Source of the DNA: CAZFAP01 sp964516325
GTDB lineage: Bacteria > Auribacterota > JABMQX01
Direction of reading: 5' to 3'
NCBI GenBank assembly: GCA_964516325.1
Contig: CAZFAP010000022.1
Coordinates: 1-38,420 of the forward strand
DNA length: 38,420 nt
Positions 16,662-25,142 of this stretch are shown piece by piece. Each line of letters opens with the position of its first letter. Position 1 is the stretch's first letter. The notes under the pieces were generated by a model. The model did not search any database. It saw only the letters and a program-made list of their open reading frames with translations, and had not been told where the DNA came from. The position numbers and the translations under genes are program-made.

Positions 16662-17812
16662 GACGAAATGTCCCCCTCCTGCGTTGGGTTATGGTAAATT
16701 TGCTCGAACCTATCCACTACCGAATCCCATGTGTATTCCTTCTGTACTCTGGCGATGCCCTTTTCCTCCTCCGCCGCGACGATCTCCGGGTGTGCTATCA
16801 GGTGCGCTGAAATCTCTCTCAGACTATCGCTCGACCTGCTCGTGAACGTGAAGCCGCAATCGCCAAGAGCTTCCCTGTTGGCTTCGATATCGCTGGCGAC
16901 GACGCATCGCCCGTAGCTGAGAGCCTGCAAGACAGTGTGCGGCAAGCCTTCCGTCTCCGAAGGGAGAACGTACAAGTAGGCGTTGGAAAAGAGTTCCGCC
17001 ATCTCTTCCTCCGGGACGAAGCCCGTGAAAATCACACCTGGTCCCGCGCTCGCCCGAAGCTCGCTGACATATCGCGGTTCATACAGAGAGCTTCCGGCGA
17101 TAACCAGCTTCAGGTCGGTTTTCAAGCCCTTGTACGCGTCTATCAGATACTGGGCGCCTTTCTCCGGCACAAGGCGCGACAGAAAAAGGACGTATCCTTC
17201 CTTTTCTATACCATATTTTCGCGTCAGATTAATCGGCTTTCGTTGACGTATTTCTACGCCGGTCGGGATGTAAACGACTTGCCGAGGGTACCGCGACTCG
17301 AAATATCTCTTCAACTCGCGGGAAATGACGTGGGTGACGTGCGGGATTTTGACCGAAGCCTTCTCGCTGAGGCGGAGGATGGTCTTCGCTTCGACCCCCC
17401 ATTTTGCTCTCTGCCAATCGAGAGCGAGGACGGACACGACAATTCTCGAGCGGGTCGCCAAACGTGGAATGAATGCCGGGAGGGAGGCGCCAATGGTCTG
17501 GTAATGAATCACGTCGAAGTCGCTGAAAGTCGAATGGATTGAGGACACGAGGCTGTGGGTAATGGTGTCGAGCCGCTTCGTGGGGAGCGTCGGGAGAACC
17601 TTGATGTCCACGCCTCGATATTTCCTCTGCCGCACGGAGTCTCTCTCTTCTTGCGTGAGAAATCGAGCCCATCGGGTGAGAATATAAGGGCGGCAATAGA
17701 CGGTAACGCGGTGTCCCCTCTGCACAAGGCGAGTGGAGATTTCCCGAACGTAGCTCTCCGGCCCGCCGATGGTGACAGGGATTCCCTTTTGTCCGATCAT
17801 GGCGATGCGCAT
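16658..17812 (-). CDS. GT4 glycosyltransferase (GIP-type N-terminus)
   Basis: 384-residue GT-B fold retaining glycosyltransferase, expected to transfer a nucleotide-activated sugar to the growing lipid-linked repeat unit at the inner face of the membrane. The N-terminus MRIAMIGQKGIP with GGPESYVREI is the acceptor-side start; YVLFLSRLVPEKGAQYLID begins the donor domain; SETEGLPHTVLQALSYG is the EX7E region, where the second Glu is replaced by Gln. It is clearly a paralogue of the enzyme at 22605-23789 (shared LDWQRxKWG and VVYIPxGV). Its start overlaps the end of the methyltransferase gene by 16 bases, and its stop overlaps the membrane-protein gene. Confidence 0.92.
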   Translation of the reverse strand: MRIAMIGQKGIPVTIGGPESYVREISTRLVQRGHRVTVYCRPYILTRWARFLTQEERDSVRQRKYRGVDIKVLPTLPTKRLDTITHSLVSSIHSTFSDFDVIHYQTIGASLPAFIPRLATRSRIVVSVLALDWQRAKWGVEAKTILRLSEKASVKIPHVTHVISRELKRYFESRYPRQVVYIPTGVEIRQRKPINLTRKYGIEKEGYVLFLSRLVPEKGAQYLIDAYKGLKTDLKLVIAGSSLYEPRYVSELRASAGPGVIFTGFVPEEEMAELFSNAYLYVLPSETEGLPHTVLQALSYGRCVVASDIEANREALGDCGFTFTSRSSDSLREISAHLIAHPEIVAAEEEKGIARVQKEYTWDSVVDRFEQIYHNPTQEGDISS

Positions 17813-18612
17813 GATCCGGGTCTCCTGTCGCGGTTAGTAAGGCGCGTGGAAGAGCGTTCAAGTGGTTGGCTCGCTTTGCGCCCTCCAGCAGGGGCAGCAC
17901 TTTGAGGTGCGGTGAGAGGGCGAGGATTTGTGAGCGTCGCCGAGGCATGAGGCCTGTAAACGATGAACGACTTCACCAGTCCCAGAAACCTTTCCTCCCG
18001 TATCTTCCCGTCGGGGAAGAGTCGTGCCAGTTCGGATTTTTTGAGCAGTCTGACCGAGGAGGCTACCTTTCTGGCTTTCTCGATGGTCTTGTACGGTCCG
18101 TGCCAGCCAACTCGGAAGTGCCGGAGCAGAAATGCCTTCAGCCCCACGGGGAAGAACTGGAAAAAGGGGAAGAGGAAATGCGGCTCGACGGGGAAATAGA
18201 GGTTCGGGGTCTGCACGAAATAGCCGCCGCCGACACGCCTGATTTCCTGCGCCATCTTTTTCTGGTCGGCGAGGTCCCCCACGTGCTCGATCACGGAATT
18301 TGAGAAGACGACGTCGAACTGGCGATCGTGGAACTCCGTCATGTTCCTCGCGTCCCCCACGACGCAGGTAACGCGGGGACAGCGGCTTTCGGTTTTGAAT
18401 AGGTTGAGGAGGGTCAGCTCGATCTCGTTCCGTTGTCCGAGAAAATCCATCCCTTTCCAGAAGTTGAGAGTGCCTCCTACGTCAAGCACCCTCAGCGGCT
18501 TTTTGTTGGCCTCTGAAATGAATTTCCGGAAAAGGCGAAAACGTCTCCGTCGGAGGACAGAGGCAAAGCTATCGGGGCTTGTGTTGTCAGCCAGCCGCCG
18601 TAGTAAGTTCAT
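17797..18612 (-). CDS. SAM-dependent methyltransferase (class I)
   Basis: 271-residue protein from ATG 18612. The Rossmann-type SAM site is visible as RVLDVGGTLNFW, with the acidic GDARN and FDVVFSNSVIEHV segments typical of methyltransferase type 11 and 12 enzymes. Probable role: methylation of a sugar or lipid-linked intermediate of the glycan. The frame stays open back to 18738, overlapping the nucleotidyltransferase gene, but the extra residues look non-coding. The ribosome site at 18612 is weak. Oddity: after KSFIVYRPHASAT the last 45 or so residues are Pro/Ala/Arg/Ser rich and unlike the fold, as if the original stop had been lost. It overlaps the next GT4 gene by 16 bases. Confidence 0.85.
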   Translation of the reverse strand: MNLLRRLADNTSPDSFASVLRRRRFRLFRKFISEANKKPLRVLDVGGTLNFWKGMDFLGQRNEIELTLLNLFKTESRCPRVTCVVGDARNMTEFHDRQFDVVFSNSVIEHVGDLADQKKMAQEIRRVGGGYFVQTPNLYFPVEPHFLFPFFQFFPVGLKAFLLRHFRVGWHGPYKTIEKARKVASSVRLLKKSELARLFPDGKIREERFLGLVKSFIVYRPHASATLTNPRPLTAPQSAAPAGGRKASQPLERSSTRLTNRDRRPGSCASP

Positions 18613-18700
18613 CGTTGGCTCGTCCCCACTTCCTGTGCCCAGAGAGGGCTTCGCCTCCGTCAATCCCGGGCTAACCAACGCTTTGGGTGGTGAACGTGGC

Positions 18701-19423
18701 TCATATTCTGCCCCCGAGCATCTCGGGATGCAGAGCAACGTATTCCTCGAACGCTTTGAGGCGCTCGGGTGTCCCTATATCATAATATCTTGTGCTGGTA
18801 ACCAGCGCCGCCATCTTCCGCCTGCGAATCAGCTCCGGGAAAACATCCTCCTCCAGCGACTGCAGCTCGCCTCGGGGCAATTTCTCGAAGGCGCTCTTCT
18901 TCATGACCGCAAGCCCGGCGTTGACATACTGCATTCCCTCGGCGCTTCGTTTTGAATAGGCAGCTACAACGCCCGCGTCGTCGAGAACCGTGTCATTTGG
19001 GGCAATCTTCTCTCGATTGTTGTACACGACGAGGAGGCAATCGAACTCGTTCTTAATCTTCTCCCAATGCGGGAGAATTTGTGCGTAAGGGATGGGAAGG
19101 TACGTGTCGCCGTTGAGGAGGATGAACTCTTCGTCGAGGAGCGGTTGCGCATTTTTGACCGCCCCGGCGGTGCCGAGGGGGTGGTCCTCCACCGACAGTC
19201 TCAATCTGATTCCCGAGCCGGCCCACGAATTCAGTCGCGTGCTCATCTCCTCGGAAAGGCGCCCGGCGCAGAGTATTATGTCCTCTATCTCATTGCGCCC
19301 CAGCCACGAGATGACGTACCAGAGGAACTCTCTTCCTCGGACTTTCACCATGACTTTCGGGATTTTGTCTGTCAGCGGCCTCAGCCTTGTTCCGAGGCCT
19401 CCCGCGAGAATGACTGCTTGCAT
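18701..19423 (-). CDS. Sugar-1-phosphate nucleotidyltransferase
   Basis: 240-residue NTP transferase that would make a nucleotide-sugar from a sugar-1-phosphate and NTP. It has the signature AVILAGGLGTRLRPLTDKIPK at the N-terminus (split: AVILAGGLGTRLRPLT then PK) and the metal-binding LLNGDTYLP. The length and lack of a C-terminal hexapeptide-repeat domain match the HddC/RmlA-like short group (for example D-glycero-D-manno-heptose-1-phosphate guanylyltransferase) rather than bifunctional GlmU or long mannose-1-phosphate guanylyltransferase. Sugar specificity cannot be called. It sits 45 bases after the SDR gene, and together they suggest a GDP- or dTDP-sugar branch of the glycan pathway. Confidence 0.9.
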   Translation of the reverse strand: MQAVILAGGLGTRLRPLTDKIPKVMVKVRGREFLWYVISWLGRNEIEDIILCAGRLSEEMSTRLNSWAGSGIRLRLSVEDHPLGTAGAVKNAQPLLDEEFILLNGDTYLPIPYAQILPHWEKIKNEFDCLLVVYNNREKIAPNDTVLDDAGVVAAYSKRSAEGMQYVNAGLAVMKKSAFEKLPRGELQSLEEDVFPELIRRRKMAALVTSTRYYDIGTPERLKAFEEYVALHPEMLGGRI

Positions 19424-19468
19424 CGCTGGATGGATTGACCTTGATTCCGAAAGGCGGAGCGGAGTCTC

Positions 19469-20440
19469 TCAGTACATTTCCTTCTCGACGAACTCCCTCC
19501 AATAAGCCAGGATGTCCGCCACAGTCTGGCGGAACGGGATCGTGGGTTCCCAGTTCGTCAGTGTTTTGAACTTCGAGCAATCGGCAATGAGAAGCGGGAG
19601 CTCCGTTGGCCGGACACGAGCCGGCTCCTCCTCGACCCTGATGCCCCGTGCCGTCGAAAGCTCCAGGAGAATATCGAGAAGTTCCCTGATTGTGTGAATG
19701 TGTCCGCCGGAGATGCAATAGACTTCGCCCGGAACGCCCTTCTCCAGAGCGAGCCAGTACGCCCTTGCCATGTCCCTGACGTCGCAGAAATCTCTTCTCG
19801 CGGTCAGCGTTCCGACTTTCACGACGGGCGGCCAGCCCTTCTTCTCGATCATCGCTATCTGGTAAGCAAACGAAGCACAAGCGAAAACCCTGTCCCTGCG
19901 CGGCCCGATCTGATTGAACGCCCTGACGCGGATGATTGACTGTCCGTAGCTTTTGAAATGCTCGTAGCACAGGAGGTCCTGGGCGACCTTGCTGACCCCG
20001 TAGGGATTGACCGGCCTCAAGGGATTGTCTTCGGTGATTGGTATCTCATGCTCGTAAACCAGGCCGAATTCTTCGGCTGAGCCCGAAATGAGCATTCGGC
20101 AATTCATCCCCAGGTGCCTCATCGCTTCGAGGAGATTCAAGGTGCCCAGGGCGTTCACCTCGAAGGTCGCTTTCGGCGTGGTCCATGCCGGGGACACGAA
20201 GCTCTGCGCGGCGAAGTGAAAAATGGCGTCGGGTCGAACTTCTTCCAAGAGGGCGCGGACGGACGTGTAGTCCGTAATCTCGTAATCCACGAGTTTGACT
20301 TTTCCGAGGATGTGGCGGATATTTCTCAGACGGCTGCTCCACCGTTTCGCTCCGAAAAGCTCTACGTCTCCTCTCGAGAGGAGATAATCCGCCATGTGGC
20401 TTCCGACGAAACCTGTGATGCCTGTGACAAGAACCTTCAA
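19469..20440 (-). CDS. Extended SDR: GDP-mannose 4,6-dehydratase / GDP-4-keto-6-deoxymannose reductase type
   Basis: 324-residue NAD(P)-dependent nucleotide-sugar enzyme. NAD motif TGITGFVGSH at residues 6-15, active-site Ser at SGSAEEFG (119-126) and Y147-x3-K151 in NPYGVSK. The phrases HFAAQSFVSPAW, RVRAFNQIGPRR, ARRDFCDVRDMARAY and RVRPTELPLLIADCSKF closely follow the GMD/Rmd family, Rmd more than GMD, so production of a GDP-6-deoxyhexose such as rhamnose or a relative is likely. I chose TTG 20440, giving MKVLVTG directly with gggggaaaca upstream; ATG 20482, ATG 20500 and GTG 20518 are in-frame alternatives with weaker support. It belongs to the glycan locus. Confidence 0.88.
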   Translation of the reverse strand: MKVLVTGITGFVGSHMADYLLSRGDVELFGAKRWSSRLRNIRHILGKVKLVDYEITDYTSVRALLEEVRPDAIFHFAAQSFVSPAWTTPKATFEVNALGTLNLLEAMRHLGMNCRMLISGSAEEFGLVYEHEIPITEDNPLRPVNPYGVSKVAQDLLCYEHFKSYGQSIIRVRAFNQIGPRRDRVFACASFAYQIAMIEKKGWPPVVKVGTLTARRDFCDVRDMARAYWLALEKGVPGEVYCISGGHIHTIRELLDILLELSTARGIRVEEEPARVRPTELPLLIADCSKFKTLTNWEPTIPFRQTVADILAYWREFVEKEMY

Positions 20441-20536
20441 TGTTTCCCCCGGTATTCCTGAGTTTGGGTGTGTTTTCCGCATGACACGCCGACCGGTCAT
20501 AGCCAGCCGGACGGACACAAAGCGAGCCGCATTCTA

Positions 20537-21484
20537 TCAGATTCCTCCTTGCTCCGAAAGAAGCTCTCGGACCGCAGTCCTGACCGCCTGCCCGGAGTTC
20601 ATCTTCGTCTGCCAACCGAGTCGCCGCAGGGCCTTGCTGTTGAGCCGGACCTGCGGAACGTCTCCTTTCCATCCTCCGCGTCCGCCGGTGTAGGTGAAAG
20701 CGACCTCCTTGAGTCCCATTTCCTCGACGACGATTCTGGCGATTTCGTCAACGGTGATGGCGTCCTCCGATGACAGGTTGAAAATGTTGACGGTCTCCCC
20801 GGAGTTCCTCAACGCCCATAGCATCCCCTCGACGCATTCGGAGACATGCAGGTACGCTTTGGTCTGCTTGCCGTCGCCGAGGATTTCGAGTTGGCGAGGG
20901 TTTTTTCGCAGCTTGCGTACAAAATCGAGGGTTACGCTATGGGTGAGACCTCTGCCGACGATGTTCGCGAACCGGAAAATCCACGCCTTCATTCCGAACA
21001 TGTGGCAAAAGGCACAAACAAGTCCCTCTGCCGAAAGCTTGCTCGCGCCGTAAAAGGAAATCGGCATCAGCGGCCCGAAATCCTCCCGCAGCACTTGTCC
21101 GCCTGTGTCGCCATAGACCGTGGAACTGGAGCTGAAGACGATCTTGGGAACAGAGTTTTGCCTCATCGCCTGAAGGACGTTGAAGGTGGCGATGATGCCC
21201 TGATGCAGCTCGATCTCCGGGTTCTCTTCTGCACGTCGGATGTCGGAATTCGCCGCCAGGTGGAATATGACGTCCGAGCCGGCCATGGATTCGGTGAGGC
21301 TGCCGTTGTCCAGCAGGTCGCCCCGCACGAATCGGAAGCGCGGGTTTGTCGAGAGAGCGGCGATATGTTCTCCCGTGCCACTGGACAGATTGTCGAAGAC
21401 TACGACGTCCACCCCTTCGGAAAGAAGCCTCTCCACGAGGCGCCTCCCGATGAAGCCCGCTCCGCCAGTTACGAAATATCGCAT
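20537..21484 (-). CDS. UDP-glucose 4-epimerase family (extended SDR)
   Basis: 315-residue NAD-dependent epimerase. It begins MRYFVTGGAGFIGRRLVERL with the NAD loop at residues 7-13, has D31 for the adenosine ribose, FHLAANSDI, SSSSTVYGDT with the active-site Ser/Thr, and Y145-x3-K149 in FYGASK. It likely interconverts UDP-glucose and UDP-galactose or a related pair to supply the glycan. ATG 21484 is favoured by ggaggacacg directly upstream over TTG 21496. It follows the radical SAM gene by 16 bases. The family is broad (dTDP-glucose dehydratase-like and WbpP-like members exist), so the exact substrate is uncertain. Confidence 0.9.
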   Translation of the reverse strand: MRYFVTGGAGFIGRRLVERLLSEGVDVVVFDNLSSGTGEHIAALSTNPRFRFVRGDLLDNGSLTESMAGSDVIFHLAANSDIRRAEENPEIELHQGIIATFNVLQAMRQNSVPKIVFSSSSTVYGDTGGQVLREDFGPLMPISFYGASKLSAEGLVCAFCHMFGMKAWIFRFANIVGRGLTHSVTLDFVRKLRKNPRQLEILGDGKQTKAYLHVSECVEGMLWALRNSGETVNIFNLSSEDAITVDEIARIVVEEMGLKEVAFTYTGGRGGWKGDVPQVRLNSKALRRLGWQTKMNSGQAVRTAVRELLSEQGGI

Positions 21485-21500
21485 CGTGTCCTCCAACGAT

Positions 21501-22535
21501 TCACGTCAGAAAGTTTCTCTTCCCGAAGGTGCGGAGCACTTTGGAGCGAAGAATCCACGCTCCGACGGAGAAGGGGTGCCGCTTGATGACCGTCCGCGCG
21601 GTGCATACCATCCAGCAGCCTTCCTGGCAGCGAGCGACTCGTTCCCGAACGGCGTTCGCCCGGGCGCCTGTCCAGAGGGTCGCGAAATCGGTTTCCGCGA
21701 TGTTCCCCATGACGGCAGGGAGCACATTGCAGCAATAGACGTCTCCCGTCGGGTCAAGGAAAAAGAAGTCGCTGCCCGCCCGACACTCGAGGATTCGCTT
21801 CTTGTTCGCGGCGAATTCGTAAAGCCCCCTGGCGAAGTAAGCCCTTGCCCAGCGCTTTGGGTGAAAGCCCGCCAGTTGAGAAGAAATAAGGCGGTTGAAT
21901 TGGCGTTTCAATTCTTGCGCGTCCTGAATGCCCAGGTTGAAGTCGGTCTTGAAATAGTGCTCTGAGTTTTGGGCAATCGCGCAGGTAAACTCCACCTTCT
22001 TTTCGCGGCTCAGGTCAAGAACTCGTTCAAGGTGCGAAATGTTCCGGGAGGTCGCCGTGAAGGCAAGGCGGATGTTGCGCACCCCCTCTTTTTCACAGAG
22101 TTCAAGGGTGTGCATAGCCTTCTCGAAGGCGCCCTTGACGCCTCGCATTCCGTCGTGCATTTTCTCTACGCCGTCCACGGAAATGCCAATGCCGATCTTG
22201 GGGTCACACTTCACGATCTCGTGCGTCGTAAAGCCGATTTTCTCGGGCTGCATTGCATTGGTTGAGATAATGATCTTGGAAGAGGGGCAAGCCGATTTGA
22301 CGTGGAAAATAATCTCCGGGAGGTCGTCTCTAAGAAAAGGTTCGCCCCCGGAGATATTGATCGTTTTCAGGGAAGCGGGGAGTCCGGCGAACGTCTTTGG
22401 AGGCAGGTGCTCGACGTGCGGGCTTTTCCAGATGTTGCACATCACGCAGCGGGAATCGCAGTCGTACGTAACCGCCAATACCGCGTCAACCGGCATGTCT
22501 GGGGATGTCCTCAATCTCGCGTCACGCCTCGTCAT
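21501..22535 (-). CDS. Radical SAM enzyme with SPASM-like C-terminus
   Basis: 344-residue radical SAM protein. The 4Fe-4S motif is C26-x3-C30-x2-C33 (CDSRCVMC), followed by INISGGEPFLR, the GGE motif binding SAM. The C-terminal third holds several cysteines (ECRAG, VYCCN, CQEGCWMVC) in the pattern of a SPASM/twitch auxiliary-cluster domain. DPTGDVYCCNV is also typical. Such enzymes modify peptides or small molecules, and some carry out sugar epimerisation or dehydration. Here it sits between a GT4 gene and the epimerase gene, 69 and 16 bases away, so a role in making or editing a sugar is the natural inference, but no substrate can be read from sequence. Its own ribosome site is weak. Confidence 0.9.
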   Translation of the reverse strand: MTRRDARLRTSPDMPVDAVLAVTYDCDSRCVMCNIWKSPHVEHLPPKTFAGLPASLKTINISGGEPFLRDDLPEIIFHVKSACPSSKIIISTNAMQPEKIGFTTHEIVKCDPKIGIGISVDGVEKMHDGMRGVKGAFEKAMHTLELCEKEGVRNIRLAFTATSRNISHLERVLDLSREKKVEFTCAIAQNSEHYFKTDFNLGIQDAQELKRQFNRLISSQLAGFHPKRWARAYFARGLYEFAANKKRILECRAGSDFFFLDPTGDVYCCNVLPAVMGNIAETDFATLWTGARANAVRERVARCQEGCWMVCTARTVIKRHPFSVGAWILRSKVLRTFGKRNFLT

Positions 22536-22572
22536 TAAAGTTGTGCCTCGATCTGGGCAGGGACCGACCGCA

Positions 22573-22599
22573 GAGAACGCGGAGAACGCAGAGAATGAG
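22573..22599 (+). repeat. Short tandem repeat, nine-base unit
   Basis: Three adjacent units, gagaacgcg, gagaacgca and the degenerate gagaatgag, in the 69-base gap between a GT4 gene and the radical SAM gene. It resembles short tandem motifs seen scattered in many environmental genomes. Function unknown. Confidence 0.6.
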
Positions 22600-22604
22600 T
22601 GGGG

Positions 22605-23789
22605 TCACAGGGGCTCTCCTTCGCGTCCTTCGTCCGGGTATTCGACAGCCTCCACCGGCTGTGAGCGAGGGACCGTGCATAGGGATTTCTTCTTCTTTCG
22701 CCTCAGAACGTCAACGTATAGCGCTTCGATTCTATCAACAATTCGCTCCCAACTGTAGTTCTGACGGGCGTGCTCTCTGGCTTCTTCCCCCTTTGCTTTC
22801 GCGAGGTCCTCGTGCGAGACCAGCCACTCGATAGCTCGACCCAGGTCCTCGACGTCGCCACATCGAAAATAGAACCCTTTGTCCGAGACGGCTTCCTTGT
22901 TCGGCCTGATGTCGCTTGCCAGAACGCAGCGCCCATAACTCATGGCTTCCAGGAGAGAGATGGAGAATCCTTCCATGGGCGCCGGGTGCACATAGAATTC
23001 CGCGTTGCTGAATAGCTCTTCGAGGAGGCGCCCCGTTACAAACCCCGTGAAGACGACGTTGCGGGTGGCGAGACGCTTCAGGCGCATTTCGTAACCGCGG
23101 TCGTAGCCGGCGTCGCCTGCGAGGACCAGCTTGTGCTCGGTTTTCACCCGGCTAAAGGCTTTGAGCAAACAGTCCAGCCCCTTGCCGGGGATGAGGCGGG
23201 AGACGTAGAGGATGTAGGGCATGCTTTGTAGTCCGAGCGAGGCCAACAATTTCCGTTCTTGTGGCTGGCGGACGGTAACGCCGTTGGGGATGTACACGAC
23301 TTCTCTGCCGTATCTTCGTCGGAAATACTCCTTCAAGCTCTCGGACACCACAACAGTCGCATCCGGGAAATGGACAGATCCCCATTCCCCAAGCTTCAAG
23401 ACGGCTCTGGCGCCCCGCCCCCACTTCTCGCGCTGCCAGTCCAGCCCGTGGATGGTCGCCACGGTGCCCTTGCCGGTGAGCCTCGGAAGAAGCGAAAGGA
23501 GAGATGGCCCGAGGGCATGGAAATGCACGATGTCATTGCTGCGAAATACTTCCTCGAATGTGGAGAGGAGGCTTCGGGTGGCGGTTTCGAGGTGCTTGGT
23601 GTAGATGGCGGGGAGCTTTCGGAGCCGGACGTGCGCGTAGGTGCTCTTGCCCGGGGCAGCGTCCGCCGCGCAATAGACCAATACGGCGTGCCCCCTCTCG
23701 ACCAGCCGGGGGCATATCTCTTGGAGAGAGACCTCAATCCCGCTGTAGTTCGTGGGGATTCCCCGCGAACCCACCATGGCAATTCTCAC
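22605..23789 (-). CDS. GT4 glycosyltransferase (GIP-type N-terminus)
   Basis: 394-residue GT-B glycosyltransferase. MRIAMVGSRGIP and SLQEICPRLVERGH make up the acceptor domain; YILYVSRLIPGKGLDCLLKA begins the donor domain; MEGFSISLLEAMSYG is an intact EX7E motif. Expected to add a sugar to the lipid-linked repeat unit in the cytoplasm. The start is GTG 23789, overlapping the stop of the upstream GT4 gene as GTGA, so translation is coupled. It is paralogous to the GT at 16658-17812, sharing long identical blocks such as LDWQRxKWG and SYGRCVxASDI. The Lys/Arg-rich C-terminus (RRKKKK) may contact the membrane. Confidence 0.93.
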   Translation of the reverse strand: MRIAMVGSRGIPTNYSGIEVSLQEICPRLVERGHAVLVYCAADAAPGKSTYAHVRLRKLPAIYTKHLETATRSLLSTFEEVFRSNDIVHFHALGPSLLSLLPRLTGKGTVATIHGLDWQREKWGRGARAVLKLGEWGSVHFPDATVVVSESLKEYFRRRYGREVVYIPNGVTVRQPQERKLLASLGLQSMPYILYVSRLIPGKGLDCLLKAFSRVKTEHKLVLAGDAGYDRGYEMRLKRLATRNVVFTGFVTGRLLEELFSNAEFYVHPAPMEGFSISLLEAMSYGRCVLASDIRPNKEAVSDKGFYFRCGDVEDLGRAIEWLVSHEDLAKAKGEEAREHARQNYSWERIVDRIEALYVDVLRRKKKKSLCTVPRSQPVEAVEYPDEGREGEPL

Positions 23790-25066
23790 GGTGCACCTCC
23801 GTGCCGTGCGGGGCCAGAGAGACCCTTTTTTGCGGTCTTGCGGCGGTTCGCGGCAATGGCGTCGTCGTAGATTTTCATCAGGTTTCGATAGTGGACTTCG
23901 GGACTATAGACTTTCTCGGCGGTCTTCCTGGCGTTCGTTCCCATTCTGGACACTTCCTCCGGATGGGAAACAAGATAACGGATTTTCTCGCGGAGGTCCC
24001 GGACATTTCCCGGCTCAAACAAAAGACCGTTGAATCCGTGCTTGACCTGCTCGGGAATTCCGCCAATTCTCGATGCCACGACGGGCTTGCCGTGCGAGAA
24101 CGCTTCGAGAACCGAGAGGGAACAGTTCTCGTAGCATTCAGAAGGGACCACGGAGAAAGAAGCCTCCCGCATGAGCCGCGTTTTTTCGTCGCCGGACACA
24201 AACCCGACAAGCTGGATATTCCCAATGCGTTTCTCTCGAATGTATCTCCGAATGGAGCCCTCCTCCGGCCCGGACCCTGCGATAACAAGTCTGATGTCCT
24301 GCTCCGGCTCGACCGCTTTGACCAGCGTGAGAACTCCCTTCTCTTTCATCAGCCTGGCGCAGTAAAGGGCATGTCTCCCGGGAGTCTGACTCGGCGCCTC
24401 CTCCAGCTCCAGGAAATTCGGCGCCACCCTGATTCGGCGTCCATCCACACCGAAAGACATCAGTTTGCTTTTGACGAATTCGCTTGGCGAGATTAGCAGG
24501 TCAATGATGTCATAGATTCTGATGGCTTTGTGGAGGTACGTTTCAATGCAGTTGAGCACGCTGAACGATAGAGAGTCCTTCACGCATCGCTGGAGGATGG
24601 CATTGTAGTAGCGTCCACCCTTGCATCTCTCGCAGATTCCGTCTGAGGAAAGCATCCAGTAATTCGGGCAGGCGAGTTTCAGGTCGTGGAGCGTGTGGAC
24701 AATGGGGACGCCGCGCTTTCTCAATACGGGAAGAATTGACGGCGAAATCTGGTGGCAGAAATTGTGCAGGTGGGCGATGTCGGGCCTTTCGCTCTGCAAA
24801 AGAGCGTCCATTTTTTTCGCCGCGTCAAGGGAATAGATCAGTCGCAGCCCAAAGATTACTTTCTTTCGTAGCGGGATATCCGGGCGGTTGTAGTCTATTT
24901 TCTCGACGAAGAAGCGAGACTGGGCGCTTGCCTGGTTGCGGGGATCGCGGGTGGAAAATGTCAGAACGGTGTGGCCCTTTTTTCGGAGGAGGCTTTCCAG
25001 TTGGAAAAAGAGGCTTTCCGTTCCCCCCAGCGGGAAATAGAACTTGTTGACTAAGAGGATTCTCAG
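23786..25066 (-). CDS. GT4 glycosyltransferase with probable CTG start
   Basis: About 426 residues. The first ATG in frame (24811) would remove the whole glycosyltransferase N-terminal region: upstream of it the frame stays open for 85 codons and encodes a textbook GT4 start, LRILLVNKFYFPLGGTESLF, then FQLESLLRKKGHTVLTFSTR. Just before it come only CCG, AAT, CGG, GGG, CGC, AGA and AGT after a TAA stop, with no ATG, GTG or TTG, so the start is most likely CTG 25066. Later: ADIAHLHNF-like HLHNF, a Cys set (CERCKGG and QRC) seen in some GT4 groups, APNFLELEE, GSGPEEGSIRR and the EX7E region ECYENCSLSVLEAFSHGKP. Role: adding a sugar to the repeat unit. A base error in the assembly is the alternative to a CTG start. 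Confidence 0.88.
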   Translation of the reverse strand: MRILLVNKFYFPLGGTESLFFQLESLLRKKGHTVLTFSTRDPRNQASAQSRFFVEKIDYNRPDIPLRKKVIFGLRLIYSLDAAKKMDALLQSERPDIAHLHNFCHQISPSILPVLRKRGVPIVHTLHDLKLACPNYWMLSSDGICERCKGGRYYNAILQRCVKDSLSFSVLNCIETYLHKAIRIYDIIDLLISPSEFVKSKLMSFGVDGRRIRVAPNFLELEEAPSQTPGRHALYCARLMKEKGVLTLVKAVEPEQDIRLVIAGSGPEEGSIRRYIREKRIGNIQLVGFVSGDEKTRLMREASFSVVPSECYENCSLSVLEAFSHGKPVVASRIGGIPEQVKHGFNGLLFEPGNVRDLREKIRYLVSHPEEVSRMGTNARKTAEKVYSPEVHYRNLMKIYDDAIAANRRKTAKKGLSGPARHGGAP

Positions 25067-25142
25067 ACTTCTGCGCCCCCGATTCGGTTATGCCGTGATG
25101 GTCATCAAGCAGGTGTCAGATGTGGGGCCAATCTTCTTCCGA

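Noticed and set aside
23786..24811. Truncated, broken glycosyltransferase lacking its N-terminal domain
   Set aside because: The missing N-terminus is present in frame directly upstream; only a standard start codon is missing.
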